DNA from: a virus
DNA length: 57,474 bases
Virus record (IMG/VR): IMGVR_UViG_3300005933_000015
Span: 1 to 57,474 of that record
Reading direction: 5' to 3' (one strand)
Shown: one piece after another, positions 14,202 through 23,118 of the stretch
How the letters are laid out: each line of letters begins with the position of its first letter
Position numbering within the stretch: the first letter of the stretch is position 1
Made by a program: the position numbers and the translations under genes
The notes under the pieces: generated by a model
Database searches by the model: none
What the model was told of the DNA's origin: nothing
The model's input: only the letters and a program-made list of their open reading frames with translations

Positions 14202-14870
14202 TTAAAGTCCGAAGGTTCCTGCAACTGTATCAGCAATTCCACCAGCAATTCCAGTAACTGTATCAACAAGTCCTTCTACCACGAAGTTCTCGTATGTTAG
14301 GTTAACCGTCACTTTCTGAATACTGTTCTCGGCAGTGTTATCTAGGTTAATAGCATTAATACCAGTAGGATATGCGTTCTCTAGGCGAACAGTGTATATT
14401 GGGATGTTCTGTTTGTTTAGTTGAGCAATTCTGACGTCGGTTACATATTCGCTCTTATAGTTCATAGTATAAGTGTCGATATTAAATACCATACCCATCC
14501 ATTGATCAAACATCTTTCGCATATAATAATCATTGGTCAACAAGAAAGTAAACGTGACGTCTTCATTGATATATGTGTATGGAACTTTGATAGATTGCTT
14601 TACGTTCTGCATATCAATCGTCGTGATTGCGCGCCCAGGCAGGGTGCAACTCTCACATAACATAGCAACATCTCTGGGGTCGTTTATAAGACCTCCTAAC
14701 GACAAACCATTTCCAGACAGTACTCCGACTGCAAGGGCGTTTAAGTCAAGATTCAGTAAACTGCCCGATGGAGGTTGCATATAAACCATGAATCTATTAG
14801 AGTTAGCAAGTCCTTGGCGTTTGCTGAAGATTCCTTTTAGTTCGTCGATATCGCTTCCGAGTAATGACAT
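14202..14870 (-). CDS. tail tube / tube-initiator protein (gp19/gp54-like)
   Basis: A 222-aa T4 tail-tube-fold protein. Recognisable parts are ESCTLPGRAITTID, the KVPYTYINEDVTFTFLLTND strand pair, MRKMFDQWMG, and the end block with TVNLTYENF, all typical of the gp19 superfamily, which includes gp19 and gp54. Since the gene sits among baseplate hub genes and not beside the sheath gene, gp54 (baseplate protein that starts tube polymerisation) is the better guess. Cysteine at about 73 in the conserved block. One base separates its ATG from the upstream gene's stop region, so it is co-transcribed with gp4. gp19 versus gp54 cannot be decided without the rest of the genome. Confidence 0.72.
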   Translation of the reverse strand: MSLLGSDIDELKGIFSKRQGLANSNRFMVYMQPPSGSLLNLDLNALAVGVLSGNGLSLGGLINDPRDVAMLCESCTLPGRAITTIDMQNVKQSIKVPYTYINEDVTFTFLLTNDYYMRKMFDQWMGMVFNIDTYTMNYKSEYVTDVRIAQLNKQNIPIYTVRLENAYPTGINAINLDNTAENSIQKVTVNLTYENFVVEGLVDTVTGIAGGIADTVAGTFGL

Positions 14871-14872
14871 TA

Positions 14873-15469
14873 TTATAGTCCTCTACTTATTTTATATGAG
14901 TCTTTCCAGACTGCGGTTTTTGTGCTCTTAGCAAATTGCTCAGTTGGTAAGAATATCGCGATCTCCCATTCTGGTGGGCGAACCAATACAATTTTTGAAT
15001 CTATCTGACTACTAAGATAATGTTTGAAACAAGGTTTAAACTCTCGATACTTACGAACACTCTTGAGTAAGTCGTACCTCATTTTAAACCTAGTACTTTC
15101 ATCAAATTTATCATTAGTAAGAGTACCACCAAGGCTGTCTAAGAACGAAGCCCGTACCGTTGGTTTCAGATAGTGTAGATTTAATCCGTAGAAACCGCCC
15201 GGAGCCTTTTCAACCATTATTGTCAATGGGAATTGGTCATAGTACGGAAGTTTCTCTCGATGTTTAGGATCATAAAAGAACATATACATGTTACCCCAGA
15301 TCGCCCTAGACTTCATGATCAATGCTTCATCCTTTAGCAATTGATTTCTATTGACCTTGCCTAGTTCCTTAACTTTTTGACGGAACCATACTTTAGCATC
15401 ATCGCTGCGTGGGTTTATTCCCGCTCGAAATGCTGCTTGTTCTAATTTATAAAATAATGATTCTGCCAT
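14873..15469 (-). CDS. virion protein, possibly gp2-like DNA end protector
   Basis: A 198-aa protein with conserved-looking blocks KVWFRQKVKELGKVNRNQLL, GNMYMFFYDPKHREKLPYYD, PGGFYGLNLHYLKPTVRASF and PPEWEIAIFLPTEQF. I recall these in T4-like phages next to gp4, the place of T4 gene 2, whose product protects packaged DNA ends from RecBCD. T4 gp2 is longer (274 aa). The name is therefore tentative; the conservation and the neighbouring gp4 support a structural or head-completion role. The gene abuts gp4 without a gap and is in the same minus-strand unit. Confidence 0.55.
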   Translation of the reverse strand: MAESLFYKLEQAAFRAGINPRSDDAKVWFRQKVKELGKVNRNQLLKDEALIMKSRAIWGNMYMFFYDPKHREKLPYYDQFPLTIMVEKAPGGFYGLNLHYLKPTVRASFLDSLGGTLTNDKFDESTRFKMRYDLLKSVRKYREFKPCFKHYLSSQIDSKIVLVRPPEWEIAIFLPTEQFAKSTKTAVWKDSYKISRGL

Positions 15470-15916
15470 TTATTTTCCTAGTATTTTAATTCCAAGACCC
15501 TTTAAGGTATCTTCTGTCCACACAACAAACTTCCACCCCCGAGTCATACAATATTCTTCAGCAGCATCCCACTTAGATTGGTTCTTAACATATGTCATAA
15601 CCTCAGTAATATACTTCCTAGTTTTACGAGCAGGTTGCGCGGGTGGTGTAGTTTCTTTCTTTGGTTTAATCTCAACCAAAAATGTTTGCCCATTTGCCAT
15701 TTTCATTTTAACGTCTACAAAATATCTATGTATCTTATTATCAGTCTTGCATCTGTATGGTATGACAACTTCTTCAGAACTCCATTTTAGAACCTGATCG
15801 TTTTCTTCGCACCACTTAAACACCTGTCGTTCCCATAGGGAACGGAAATATACCTTAGTAGAGTCCCCATCGTACTTATCATGTCGTTTAATTGGGTATC
15901 TGCCGGAGTATGCCAT
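15470..15916 (-). CDS. 4: head completion nuclease gp4 (gp50)
   Basis: A 148-aa protein matching T4 gp4 over its length: opening MAYSGRYPIKRHDKYDGD, RSLWERQVFKWCEEN, SSEEVVIPY, HRYFVDVKMKM, FLVEIKPKKETTPP and the end WKFVVWTED. The E-x(n)-D-x(n)-E-x-K pattern (EE at about 48, Asp66 region, EIKPKK at about 82) is that of a restriction-endonuclease-like nuclease fold. In T4 it is needed to finish heads before tail joining. First gene of the minus-strand late unit; a late promoter lies 35 bases upstream (15951), and the promoter for the opposite strand overlaps its start codon. Confidence 0.88.
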   Translation of the reverse strand: MAYSGRYPIKRHDKYDGDSTKVYFRSLWERQVFKWCEENDQVLKWSSEEVVIPYRCKTDNKIHRYFVDVKMKMANGQTFLVEIKPKKETTPPAQPARKTRKYITEVMTYVKNQSKWDAAEEYCMTRGWKFVVWTEDTLKGLGIKILGK

Positions 15917-15923
15917 ATAAATA
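15916..15923 (+). promoter_or_regulatory. T4-type late promoter for the gp48 operon
   Basis: Exact TATAAATA on the plus strand, 45 bases before ATG 15969. Its first base is part of the start codon of gp4 on the other strand. It should begin the baseplate operon (gp48, gp53, hub, spike). Confidence 0.85.
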
Positions 15924-15950
15924 ATATATAATGTTGTGTATTCTTACAAC

Positions 15951-15958
15951 TATTTATA
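15951..15958 (-). promoter_or_regulatory. T4-type late promoter for gp4, facing the plus promoter
   Basis: Exact TATAAATA on the minus strand, 34 bases before the gp4 ATG. It faces the plus-strand promoter at 15916, so the expected start points (about 15945 on minus, about 15929 on plus) would give 5' leaders that overlap by some 17 bases. Confidence 0.85.
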
Positions 15959-15968
15959 AGAGAAATCC

Positions 15969-16793
15969 ATGATAGATTTTAATAAAAAAAATGATACAGC
16001 AAGGTACATGTATCCAGAAGATATATCAAATTACCCAAAAATGGCAATTGAAGTTGTCACGGGGGATTACCCAACTTCTGTATTTCTACCGATACCAATT
16101 GGAATGCCTATACAAGATGGTATGTCATATGGGTCTAATAACCTCAATCAGATTGGCGCTATAGCTCAAGATGTTTTGAACAGTGGTGGTTCGATAAATT
16201 CAATTGGAAATAGTATAAGTAAGATGAAGAATGAACTTGCCGCTTCGAATGATTCTACCACAAATACAGCTGCACTTGCGATGATTGCGCAGAAGAACGG
16301 CATGGGAGCACTTGCGGGTGGTGATACGGGCAAAGCGATTGCAGAGGCAGTGTTATACAACAAGAGAACATTGCTTAACCCGAATCAAGTAACAACTTTC
16401 AATGGTTCTAACACACGGTCATATTCATTTGAATTTAAACTAATTGCGACTAGTCAGAAAGATAGTGATACCATAAGGAATATTCTTGAGCGATTACGAC
16501 TTAATGCATACCCATCTGGTAATAGGTTTACATTGAAATATCCATCAGAGTTTAATATTAAGGTTCTTAATAGAGACGACACTGTCAATAAGTATTATTC
16601 ACCTACATATAATTGTTTCTTACTCAGTATGAGTTCTTCTTATAATACGACTGCTAACTCTTTCTATAAAGACGGAGCACCATTAGATGTTACTCTATCA
16701 CTACAGTTTCAAGAAACTAAAGCACTTACACGAGAAGATATCGAAAAGATGCATTCTGATAGGTCTAGTATGCCAGATAACTTTTACATCTAA
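15969..16793 (+). CDS. 48: baseplate tail-tube cap gp48-like
   Basis: A 274-aa protein resembling the T4 gp48 family, which sits on the hub and with gp54 starts the tail tube. Seen: early PIPIGMPIQDGMSYG, a small-residue Asn/Ala/Gly-rich central helix region (about 55-130), then NPNQVTTFNGSNTRSYSFEF, YPSEFNIKVL and the end block LDVTLSLQFQETKALTREDI, which matches the C-terminal strand of gp48. The T4 protein is longer (364 aa). First gene of the plus-strand late operon; AAGAGAA ribosome site. Good match in order with gp53 next. Confidence 0.75.
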   Translation: MIDFNKKNDTARYMYPEDISNYPKMAIEVVTGDYPTSVFLPIPIGMPIQDGMSYGSNNLNQIGAIAQDVLNSGGSINSIGNSISKMKNELAASNDSTTNTAALAMIAQKNGMGALAGGDTGKAIAEAVLYNKRTLLNPNQVTTFNGSNTRSYSFEFKLIATSQKDSDTIRNILERLRLNAYPSGNRFTLKYPSEFNIKVLNRDDTVNKYYSPTYNCFLLSMSSSYNTTANSFYKDGAPLDVTLSLQFQETKALTREDIEKMHSDRSSMPDNFYI

Positions 16794-16804
16794 GAGGTTT
16801 TATA

Positions 16805-17584
16805 ATGTCTTTCTTTAGAAACTTCCCAAAAACTTCCTACGACTATTTCAATACAGGAGTTAATACCAGAATCATTGATTTGTTCAGGTATGTCAAACCT
16901 TTAAACACCTTAGATGATGAATTGACTGCTTATACTTTTTACAAGATTGAAGAAGGTGACAGACCCGATATAGTATCACAAAAAGTATATGGCACGCCAG
17001 AATATTACTGGACTTTCTTTATAACTAACGACAGCCTTAGAACAGGTTTAGGTGAATGGCCAATGTCATTTAACGAGTTCGATAAGTACATGGCAGAAGA
17101 ATACTCTGGAGTAACTTTCACATTCAGACCACAGTACAACTACACTGGAGACGGATTACTACAGTCTATTGAGAATTCTGTTGCGGGTAAGTTTCAAATT
17201 GGAGAAACCGTTATAGGAACATTGAGTGGTGCAACTGGTAAAATAGAAAGTAAAGAACCAACCATGCAACAATTATCTATTGTTGATGTTGTTGGCACAT
17301 TTCGCAGTAATGAGATTATCCGTGGGCAAACTACACTGAACAGTTCTATTACTTATGAAGTTTTTGACACACAAGTAGCACCTCATCACTACGAAGACAA
17401 TCTTGGTAGGAGAGTTAACAATGCAATACACATTGATGGAGGTCTTCCCCCAGTGCAGTTGAATACAGTTACCAATTATGAATATGAGTATAATTTAAAC
17501 GAACAAAGGTCAAATATTCGTATTATTAGTAACGATCGTATATTCGAATTCGCAGACTCTTATCAAGAATTACTCAACACATGA
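16805..17584 (+). CDS. 53: baseplate wedge protein gp53
   Basis: Baseplate wedge subunit that holds wedges together around the hub. The LysM-like T4 gp53 core is clear: TAYTFYKIEEGDRPDIVSQ, YGTPEYYWTFFITND, LGEWPMSFNEF. The region 105-190 looks like an insertion absent from T4 gp53 (196 aa): it carries GKFQIGETVIGTLSGATGKI, a beta-strand repeat type also present in other baseplate proteins here (gp8, the 1741-aa protein). Stop and next start overlap (ATGA). AAGAGG ribosome site. Confidence 0.88.
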   Translation: MSFFRNFPKTSYDYFNTGVNTRIIDLFRYVKPLNTLDDELTAYTFYKIEEGDRPDIVSQKVYGTPEYYWTFFITNDSLRTGLGEWPMSFNEFDKYMAEEYSGVTFTFRPQYNYTGDGLLQSIENSVAGKFQIGETVIGTLSGATGKIESKEPTMQQLSIVDVVGTFRSNEIIRGQTTLNSSITYEVFDTQVAPHHYEDNLGRRVNNAIHIDGGLPPVQLNTVTNYEYEYNLNEQRSNIRIISNDRIFEFADSYQELLNT

Positions 17585-18927
17585 TTAACGGCAATCTAGA
17601 CAATAATAACACTGCAGAAAGTGCTGTTCCGGGATCTTTTAGGATATCTGAGATATCTATACAGAACGCATACGGTAAAGAGTTTAATATATTTAACCAA
17701 GTAACTAAATTGGTAATAACTGAGAGTATGTACACCTATGGTCTGCATGCTTCTATAGAAATACTCGATACAGTCAACCTATTTGAAGAACTGCGCATAA
17801 GCGGCCAAGAGAAAGTTACTATCATCATCCACAAGAGAGATAAAGGATCTAAAGACACCATTAAATTGAAAAAAGTATTTTATGTTACGGAAATCCCATT
17901 ATTTGGTAAGATCAAAGAAGCAAGTCAAGGATATACCCTAACTTGCCTAAGCGAACACGCATTTACAAATAAGGTAGTAAGTTTGTCTAGGTCTGTTAAA
18001 GGTTCTATCTCTAAAGCAATTGAAAAAGTTATAAAAAACGATCTACAGTATACGGGTGACATATTCAACACGGCAGATAGTAAGGGAAATGTGAGTTTAG
18101 TAATACCCAATGTAAAACCATTCAAGGCTGTGGACTGGTTGTTGCGTAGATCATTTGACGAGTCCAGTTCACCTATATTTGCATACGAAACGTTGAACGG
18201 GTTTTATATAATCCCATATAAAGAAATTGCAACCTCAAAAAGTATCGGAACATACAGTTTTACATTTAGACAAAATGATGAGGAAACTACTGAGGAAGGG
18301 TATAACGAGCGTAAATACAAAGTACTTGCAATGGCGTCTAACCTAAACAGTTCAAAGTTTCATCACTCTGGACGGGGTGCATATGCATCGACGACAAAAG
18401 TATTAGACATATCGACCAAGAAATATTATGATGTTAAGTACGATTATCAGAAATCATTCGAGAGGTCTCCCAAGGCGTATGTGGGATATCCGTTGATATC
18501 TAATAAGTTTAAGATAAAAGACGAGACTTTAAATCATCATCACGATTCTTTAGAAATTTATATAAACTCCAATGAAATGTCATATGGTACGAACTATGTG
18601 AACTATCATGCGGGAGCAATTAATAGTGCAGGGACAAGATTGTCCATTCTAGAGAATATGGATTCAATTAAAGTTTCTATCACCATCAATGGTGACTTGT
18701 CAGTTAATCCTGGAAAGAAACTTTCGCTGACCGCACCAAAGTCAATTGATCCACAAGTATATAAAAAGATACGAGAAAAATCTGCAAAAAGAAGCTCTGA
18801 GCATGACATGATGATATCTGGGGACTACATAATTACTGGAGTTCAACATGTATTCAGTGATAAGTACACATGCGAAGCAGTACTGAAGCGAGATTATTCA
18901 TATTACACATTAGATTCGGCAGAGTAA
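17581..18927 (+). CDS. baseplate hub protein, gp27-like
   Basis: A 448-aa protein between gp53 and the spike. It has the two tube-fold-like domains expected of hub proteins: SISIQ-type N-terminal strands (RISEISIQNAYGKEFNIFNQ), TPLF-like FYVTEIPLFGKI, and GYTLTCLSEHAF; then PNVKPFKAVDWLLRRSF, which resembles the gpD/VgrG/gp27 'helix plus WLL' block, and GFYIIPYKEI. The end, YIITGVQHVFSDKYTCEAVL, is typical for gp27/gpD-like proteins. Neighbouring genes support a trimeric hub carrying the spike. T4 gp27 is 391 aa. The assignment is by blocks and order. Confidence 0.7.
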   Translation: MINGNLDNNNTAESAVPGSFRISEISIQNAYGKEFNIFNQVTKLVITESMYTYGLHASIEILDTVNLFEELRISGQEKVTIIIHKRDKGSKDTIKLKKVFYVTEIPLFGKIKEASQGYTLTCLSEHAFTNKVVSLSRSVKGSISKAIEKVIKNDLQYTGDIFNTADSKGNVSLVIPNVKPFKAVDWLLRRSFDESSSPIFAYETLNGFYIIPYKEIATSKSIGTYSFTFRQNDEETTEEGYNERKYKVLAMASNLNSSKFHHSGRGAYASTTKVLDISTKKYYDVKYDYQKSFERSPKAYVGYPLISNKFKIKDETLNHHHDSLEIYINSNEMSYGTNYVNYHAGAINSAGTRLSILENMDSIKVSITINGDLSVNPGKKLSLTAPKSIDPQVYKKIREKSAKRSSEHDMMISGDYIITGVQHVFSDKYTCEAVLKRDYSYYTLDSAE

Positions 18928-18931
18928 CATT

Positions 18932-20443
18932 ATGGCAAGTAGTACAGACCAATTTATTGGAGCAAGTTTTGTTTGGTTCACAGGCGTGGTTGAAGATCGC
19001 ACCGATCCAGAAATGATGGGGCGAGTTAGGGTTAGATGCTTTGGGTTTCACACAGACTCTAAGGCACAGATCCCTACTAACGATCTCCCTTGGGCAACGG
19101 TATTATTACCAAATACCTCAGCATCAGTATCTGGCGTAGGACACACTCACGGATTGGTTCCTGGGAGTTGGGTTGTTGGGTTTTTCCGAGACGGATCATC
19201 TGCACAAGATCCAGTTATCATGGGATCTATAGCAAGTTCATTCGAACAGATGCCGGTTTCTACCAAAGGGTTTTCTGATCCTGGTGGACATTATCCAAAA
19301 TATATCGGCGAACCTGATGTGAATAAACTAGCCCGTGGAATAGACACTCACCCATATGTAAATGACGTAAGCATTGGTGAACCCGCGTCGCCATATGCAG
19401 CGGTATATCCATACAACAAGGTTATAGAAACTGAGTCTGGTCATAAGATAGAACTTGATGATACCCAAGGCGCAGAGCGAGTTAGAATAACTCATCATTC
19501 CGGCTCATTCGTTGAGATGCAACCTGAAGGCGATATTGTAATTAGACAAGAGAACAAGTATGAAATTGTTCTATCCAACGATAACTGTCACGTCCAAGGG
19601 AATATCAACTTATTAGTTGATGGGAATGTAAATCAGTTTATCCGGGGCGACCTAGATATATTCGCAGAAGGGAATATGAGTTTTAAATCTGGTGGAAACA
19701 TCACCTTTGATGCAGCGGGTAATTACGCTGAAGCAGCATCTAATATTAACATGAACACATCGCCCGCTGACCCATTCGGTGCGGATGCTCAACGTTTAGT
19801 TCTTGCTCTTGCAGGATCTAACGCTGCGTTTGACGATGACTTTGATAATGATAACGCAGCATTAATCGTCCCATCAGAAGATGTTGTTGTTACTGAAAAT
19901 GTTACTCCTGATACGACTCCAGAGGTAGTGAAAAAAAATCCAGCAAAACAAGTGTGTGATGGCATATCTGAGGACGATGTTACAGATTCTCTACAATTGA
20001 CACCCAATTATACATTGGCATCAGTTTCTTCTGCAGCACTGTTTAAGCATACCGTACAAGCACAGGCGGGGTATACTAAATCAGAAATTGCATGTAACCT
20101 AAAGGCACTTTGTGAAAATATTCTAGAACCAATCATTGCGCAATACCCAGGCCTAAGAGTTAACTCTGGATTCCGAACAGTAACTACAGGTAAATCTCAA
20201 CACGAACGGGGGATGGCATGTGATATTCAATGGCCCGGAATTAAACCCGCCGAATATCTTAATCGTGCGCAGTGGATTAAAGCAAACGTTGGATATGATC
20301 AACTTATATTTGAACATGGAAACTCTATCTGGTTACACCTAAGTTTTGATCGCCCTAGAAATAATCAGGGCACTCCGCAGAGAAACCGTGAACTAACTTA
20401 TTACAAAAGTAAGTATACCTCTGGTATGACTTTGTACTACTAA
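18932..20443 (+). CDS. 5: baseplate spike gp5-like with C-terminal M15 peptidase
   Basis: Central membrane-piercing spike. Domains in order: OB-fold (about 10-110; GVVEDRTDPEMMGRVRVRCFG, GVGHTHGLVPGSWVVGFF); a trimeric beta-helix (about 165-275) with short strand repeats such as GDIVIRQENK, GNINLLVDGNVN, GDLDIFAEGNMSFKSGGNI; an Ala/Asp/Val-rich linker (280-345); and a D-Ala-D-Ala carboxypeptidase/M15-type domain (355-475) with NSGFRT, SQHERGMACD and WLHLSF, giving zinc ligands His424, Asp431 and His469. T4 gp5 instead has a lysozyme domain before the helix. The peptidase should cut peptidoglycan cross-links during injection. Confidence 0.85.
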   Translation: MASSTDQFIGASFVWFTGVVEDRTDPEMMGRVRVRCFGFHTDSKAQIPTNDLPWATVLLPNTSASVSGVGHTHGLVPGSWVVGFFRDGSSAQDPVIMGSIASSFEQMPVSTKGFSDPGGHYPKYIGEPDVNKLARGIDTHPYVNDVSIGEPASPYAAVYPYNKVIETESGHKIELDDTQGAERVRITHHSGSFVEMQPEGDIVIRQENKYEIVLSNDNCHVQGNINLLVDGNVNQFIRGDLDIFAEGNMSFKSGGNITFDAAGNYAEAASNINMNTSPADPFGADAQRLVLALAGSNAAFDDDFDNDNAALIVPSEDVVVTENVTPDTTPEVVKKNPAKQVCDGISEDDVTDSLQLTPNYTLASVSSAALFKHTVQAQAGYTKSEIACNLKALCENILEPIIAQYPGLRVNSGFRTVTTGKSQHERGMACDIQWPGIKPAEYLNRAQWIKANVGYDQLIFEHGNSIWLHLSFDRPRNNQGTPQRNRELTYYKSKYTSGMTLYY

Positions 20444-20444
20444 A

Positions 20445-20741
20445 ATGCCAGCAGTAGCAAGAATAGGTGACCCGACCACAACAGGGCATGGATGTGATGC
20501 CACCACTACTGTGATAGGTGGTTCGGGGAATGTGTTTGCTAATGGTATCGGGGTAGAGCGTCAAGGAGACCCTACAGCGCCGCATACGATCCTTGCGGGT
20601 AGTGTATGTGTACCCCACGGCGCTGTGATCAACGTGGGGTCTCATAATGTCTTTACTAATGGTATTCCTACTGCAAGGGTTGGTGACTCCACCGACGGAG
20701 GTGCTATCACTGCTGGGTCGCCCAACGTGTTCGCAAATTAA
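20445..20741 (+). CDS. PAAR spike-tip protein (gp5.4-like)
   Basis: A 98-aa PAAR-repeat protein that sharpens the spike tip. It has the PAARIGD-like start (MPAVARIGDPTTTGHG), NVFANGI and NVFTNGIPTARVGD repeats, SPNVFAN at the end, and likely metal ligands His15, Cys17, Cys55 and His58. Its ATG starts one base after the spike stop. In T4, gp5.4 has this position on the gp5 needle. Followed by a promoter region for gp25. Confidence 0.92.
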   Translation: MPAVARIGDPTTTGHGCDATTTVIGGSGNVFANGIGVERQGDPTAPHTILAGSVCVPHGAVINVGSHNVFTNGIPTARVGDSTDGGAITAGSPNVFAN

Positions 20742-20744
20742 CCC

Positions 20745-20773
20745 TTGCCAATATTCCAAAAATGGTGTATAAT
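20745..20773 (+). promoter_or_regulatory. sigma70-like promoter upstream of gp25
   Basis: TTGCCA (20745-20750), 17-base spacer, TATAAT (20768-20773), in the 83-base gap between the PAAR gene and gp25. Confidence 0.6.
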
Positions 20774-20811
20774 ATTCATTGGTCCAGCAGGGTAGTAGCT
20801 ACAATATAACA

Positions 20812-20819
20812 TATAAATA
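20812..20819 (+). promoter_or_regulatory. T4-type late promoter directly before gp25
   Basis: Exact TATAAATA ending 5 bases before the ATG at 20825. With the usual distance from this element to the start point, the transcript would begin at or next to the start codon. Confidence 0.7.
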
Positions 20820-20824
20820 AAAGT

Positions 20825-21268
20825 ATGAGCACAGAACTACTATCAGACGTTAATGTAACAAACCAGAAGGTTGCTATTGTTTCTAGAAGAAAACAATACT
20901 CTGACCTAGACTTGTCATTAATACCTCACCCAAACAAAAAGGATATAATTCCTTTAACGGATATTGCAGCAGTAAAGAATTCTATTAAGAATTTAATACT
21001 TACTTCAAGATACGAGAGACCATTTCAACCAGAACTTGATTCTGGTGTGAGAAGTATGTTATTCGAGAATGCGGATAGCATGACAAGATATATGTTAACT
21101 AGTAGAGTTAAGAGAATCATTGATAATTACGAACCTAGAGTTAATAATGTAATTGTCCAAGTAGAAGATGACTCTGACAACAATGGATACAATATAACTA
21201 TAGTTTTTAACGTTATAACTTATGACTCGCAGTCAGACGTTAGAATATTCTTAGAGAGAGTTCGATAA
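20825..21268 (+). CDS. 25: baseplate wedge protein gp25
   Basis: Sheath-initiator wedge subunit of the gpW/gp25 family. Conserved parts: SDLDLSLIPHPNKKDIIPLTD, VKNSIKNLILTSRYERPFQP (the RPFQP signature), GVRSMLFEN and the C-terminal strand VFNVITYDSQSDVRIFLERV. 147 aa, T4 132 aa. No ribosome site is obvious upstream (AT-rich only), and a late promoter abuts the ATG. The stop shares a base with the ATG of gp6. Confidence 0.93.
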   Translation: MSTELLSDVNVTNQKVAIVSRRKQYSDLDLSLIPHPNKKDIIPLTDIAAVKNSIKNLILTSRYERPFQPELDSGVRSMLFENADSMTRYMLTSRVKRIIDNYEPRVNNVIVQVEDDSDNNGYNITIVFNVITYDSQSDVRIFLERVR

Positions 21269-23112
21269 TGGCAGTCAACCTAAATGTAACTGAATTAGAT
21301 TTTGATCTGATCAAGCAAAATTTAAAAAATTACTTATCATCACAATCGAAGTATAATGACTACGACTTTGAAGGGTCTGGGCTATCTATTCTATTAGATG
21401 TTCTGGCATATAATACACATTATAACGCGATGACAGCACACCTTGCGTTGAATGAGGCGTTTCTCGACTCAGCGCAGATTCGCGGTAATGTTGTGTCACA
21501 TTCGAAATTGTTGGGATACTTGCCTAGGTCAAAGACTGCATCTACAGGACTAGTTAATGTAACGGTTAATAATCCAATTGGTTCACCAGTACCTGCTTAT
21601 TTAACTCTAGAACGCGGAACTAAATTTATTTCTATAGTTGATGGTGAGGAATTTCCGTTTGTGGTAACAGAATCTACTTCTGCAACATATTCTGCATCTA
21701 ATAATAATTTTGTATATCCAAATATAGCTATCAAACAGGGCACATTTAAAAGTCTTACTTATAGGGTAGACACTTCCATCGAAAATCAAAAGTTTGAGAT
21801 ACCAGATGAAGATATTGATATCTCAACTCTGAGAGTTCGCCTCAAGACAAATGATGACTCTGACGACTATACTATATACACTCAATTCTCATCTTTGGTA
21901 AATGTTGGTGCTAGTAGTAGAGTTTACTTTGTTCAGGAGAATAGTGGTAGTAAGTATGAGATTTATTTCGGTGATGGTATTATTGGCGCAAGGCCAACTT
22001 CAAATAATATTGTAGAGTTGGAGTATGTATATACATCTGGTGCAATAGCAAACTCTGCTAGAAACTTTGAAATAGTATCTGAGATAGGTGGTAACTCTGA
22101 TATTACAGTCGCAACAGTTAGTTCAGGCACAGGCGGTGACGATCGAGAGTCAATAGAATCTATTCGTTTTAACGCGCCTCTGACATACATTACACAGAAC
22201 CGTGCAGTGACTGCCGACGATTATAAAGCAATTATTTTAAGAGAATATGGTGACATCGATGCGATTTCCGTTTGGGGTGGTGAAGATGCTAGTCCTCCAG
22301 ATTATGGTAAAGTATATATCTCGATTAAACCTAAAACTTCTGATACATTAAGTACGACAGATAAAGAATTTATCAAAGATAATATCCTAAAGGGTAAGAA
22401 TGTTATTTCTATCACACCAGTAATGGTCGACCCAGAATACACTTTCATTAAACTAGAAGTATTCTTTAAGTATAACCCTAACCTAACTGATAGAAAACTT
22501 GCTGAGTTACAAGCATTAGTTGCAAACGTCATTGCAAATTATAACAATACTGATTTGAAGAGATTCGACGGCGTGTTTAGATATTCTAAGTTGTTAAGAA
22601 ATATCGACTCTTCTGATCCTGCTATATTAAACTCATACTCAAGAGTCTATATGTATAAGGTTGTTACTCCTTCGAACACTGTTCAAAACTATTACGACTT
22701 ATATTTCTCATCTCCGATATACACTACAACTTCTTCAGAATCTGTTCTGGAAAGTACATCATTTTTGATCAATAGTATTGAACACTTCTTTGGCGACTAT
22801 CCGATTATTAATTCTAATAATCGACGCATAACTATTTACAAGATTGTTAATGGTGCGAGAGTAATAGTCAACTCTGAAGCAGGTATTATATACACTGCAA
22901 CTGGTAGAATAGTTATCAATAACTTTAAACCCGACACAACTGCTGAGATTAGGCTTACAGTTCTACCAAATTCATTAGACCTTGCGCCTAAACGCAATCA
23001 GTTATTGTCGATATCACCTTTCTTTACAGAAGTTAATGGTGAGGTAGATACTATTGCGGTATCTGGTTCATCAGGAACAGTTGATTACACTACAACTTCT
23101 AGACACAAGTAA
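21268..23112 (+). CDS. 6: baseplate wedge protein gp6
   Basis: Wedge subunit that forms the continuous inner baseplate ring in T4. At 614 aa it is near T4 gp6 (660 aa). Recognised blocks: LSSQSKYNDYDFEGSGLSIL, LAYNTHYNAMTAHLALNEAF, RSKTASTGLVNVTVN, the baseplate-J-like stretch YEIYFGDGIIGARPTSNN, and NRAVTADDYKAIILREYGDI. A C-terminal fibrous part follows. The start overlaps the gp25 stop by one base, as is usual for this gene pair. Confidence 0.93.
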   Translation: MAVNLNVTELDFDLIKQNLKNYLSSQSKYNDYDFEGSGLSILLDVLAYNTHYNAMTAHLALNEAFLDSAQIRGNVVSHSKLLGYLPRSKTASTGLVNVTVNNPIGSPVPAYLTLERGTKFISIVDGEEFPFVVTESTSATYSASNNNFVYPNIAIKQGTFKSLTYRVDTSIENQKFEIPDEDIDISTLRVRLKTNDDSDDYTIYTQFSSLVNVGASSRVYFVQENSGSKYEIYFGDGIIGARPTSNNIVELEYVYTSGAIANSARNFEIVSEIGGNSDITVATVSSGTGGDDRESIESIRFNAPLTYITQNRAVTADDYKAIILREYGDIDAISVWGGEDASPPDYGKVYISIKPKTSDTLSTTDKEFIKDNILKGKNVISITPVMVDPEYTFIKLEVFFKYNPNLTDRKLAELQALVANVIANYNNTDLKRFDGVFRYSKLLRNIDSSDPAILNSYSRVYMYKVVTPSNTVQNYYDLYFSSPIYTTTSSESVLESTSFLINSIEHFFGDYPIINSNNRRITIYKIVNGARVIVNSEAGIIYTATGRIVINNFKPDTTAEIRLTVLPNSLDLAPKRNQLLSISPFFTEVNGEVDTIAVSGSSGTVDYTTTSRHK

Positions 23113-23118
23113 ATAGTT

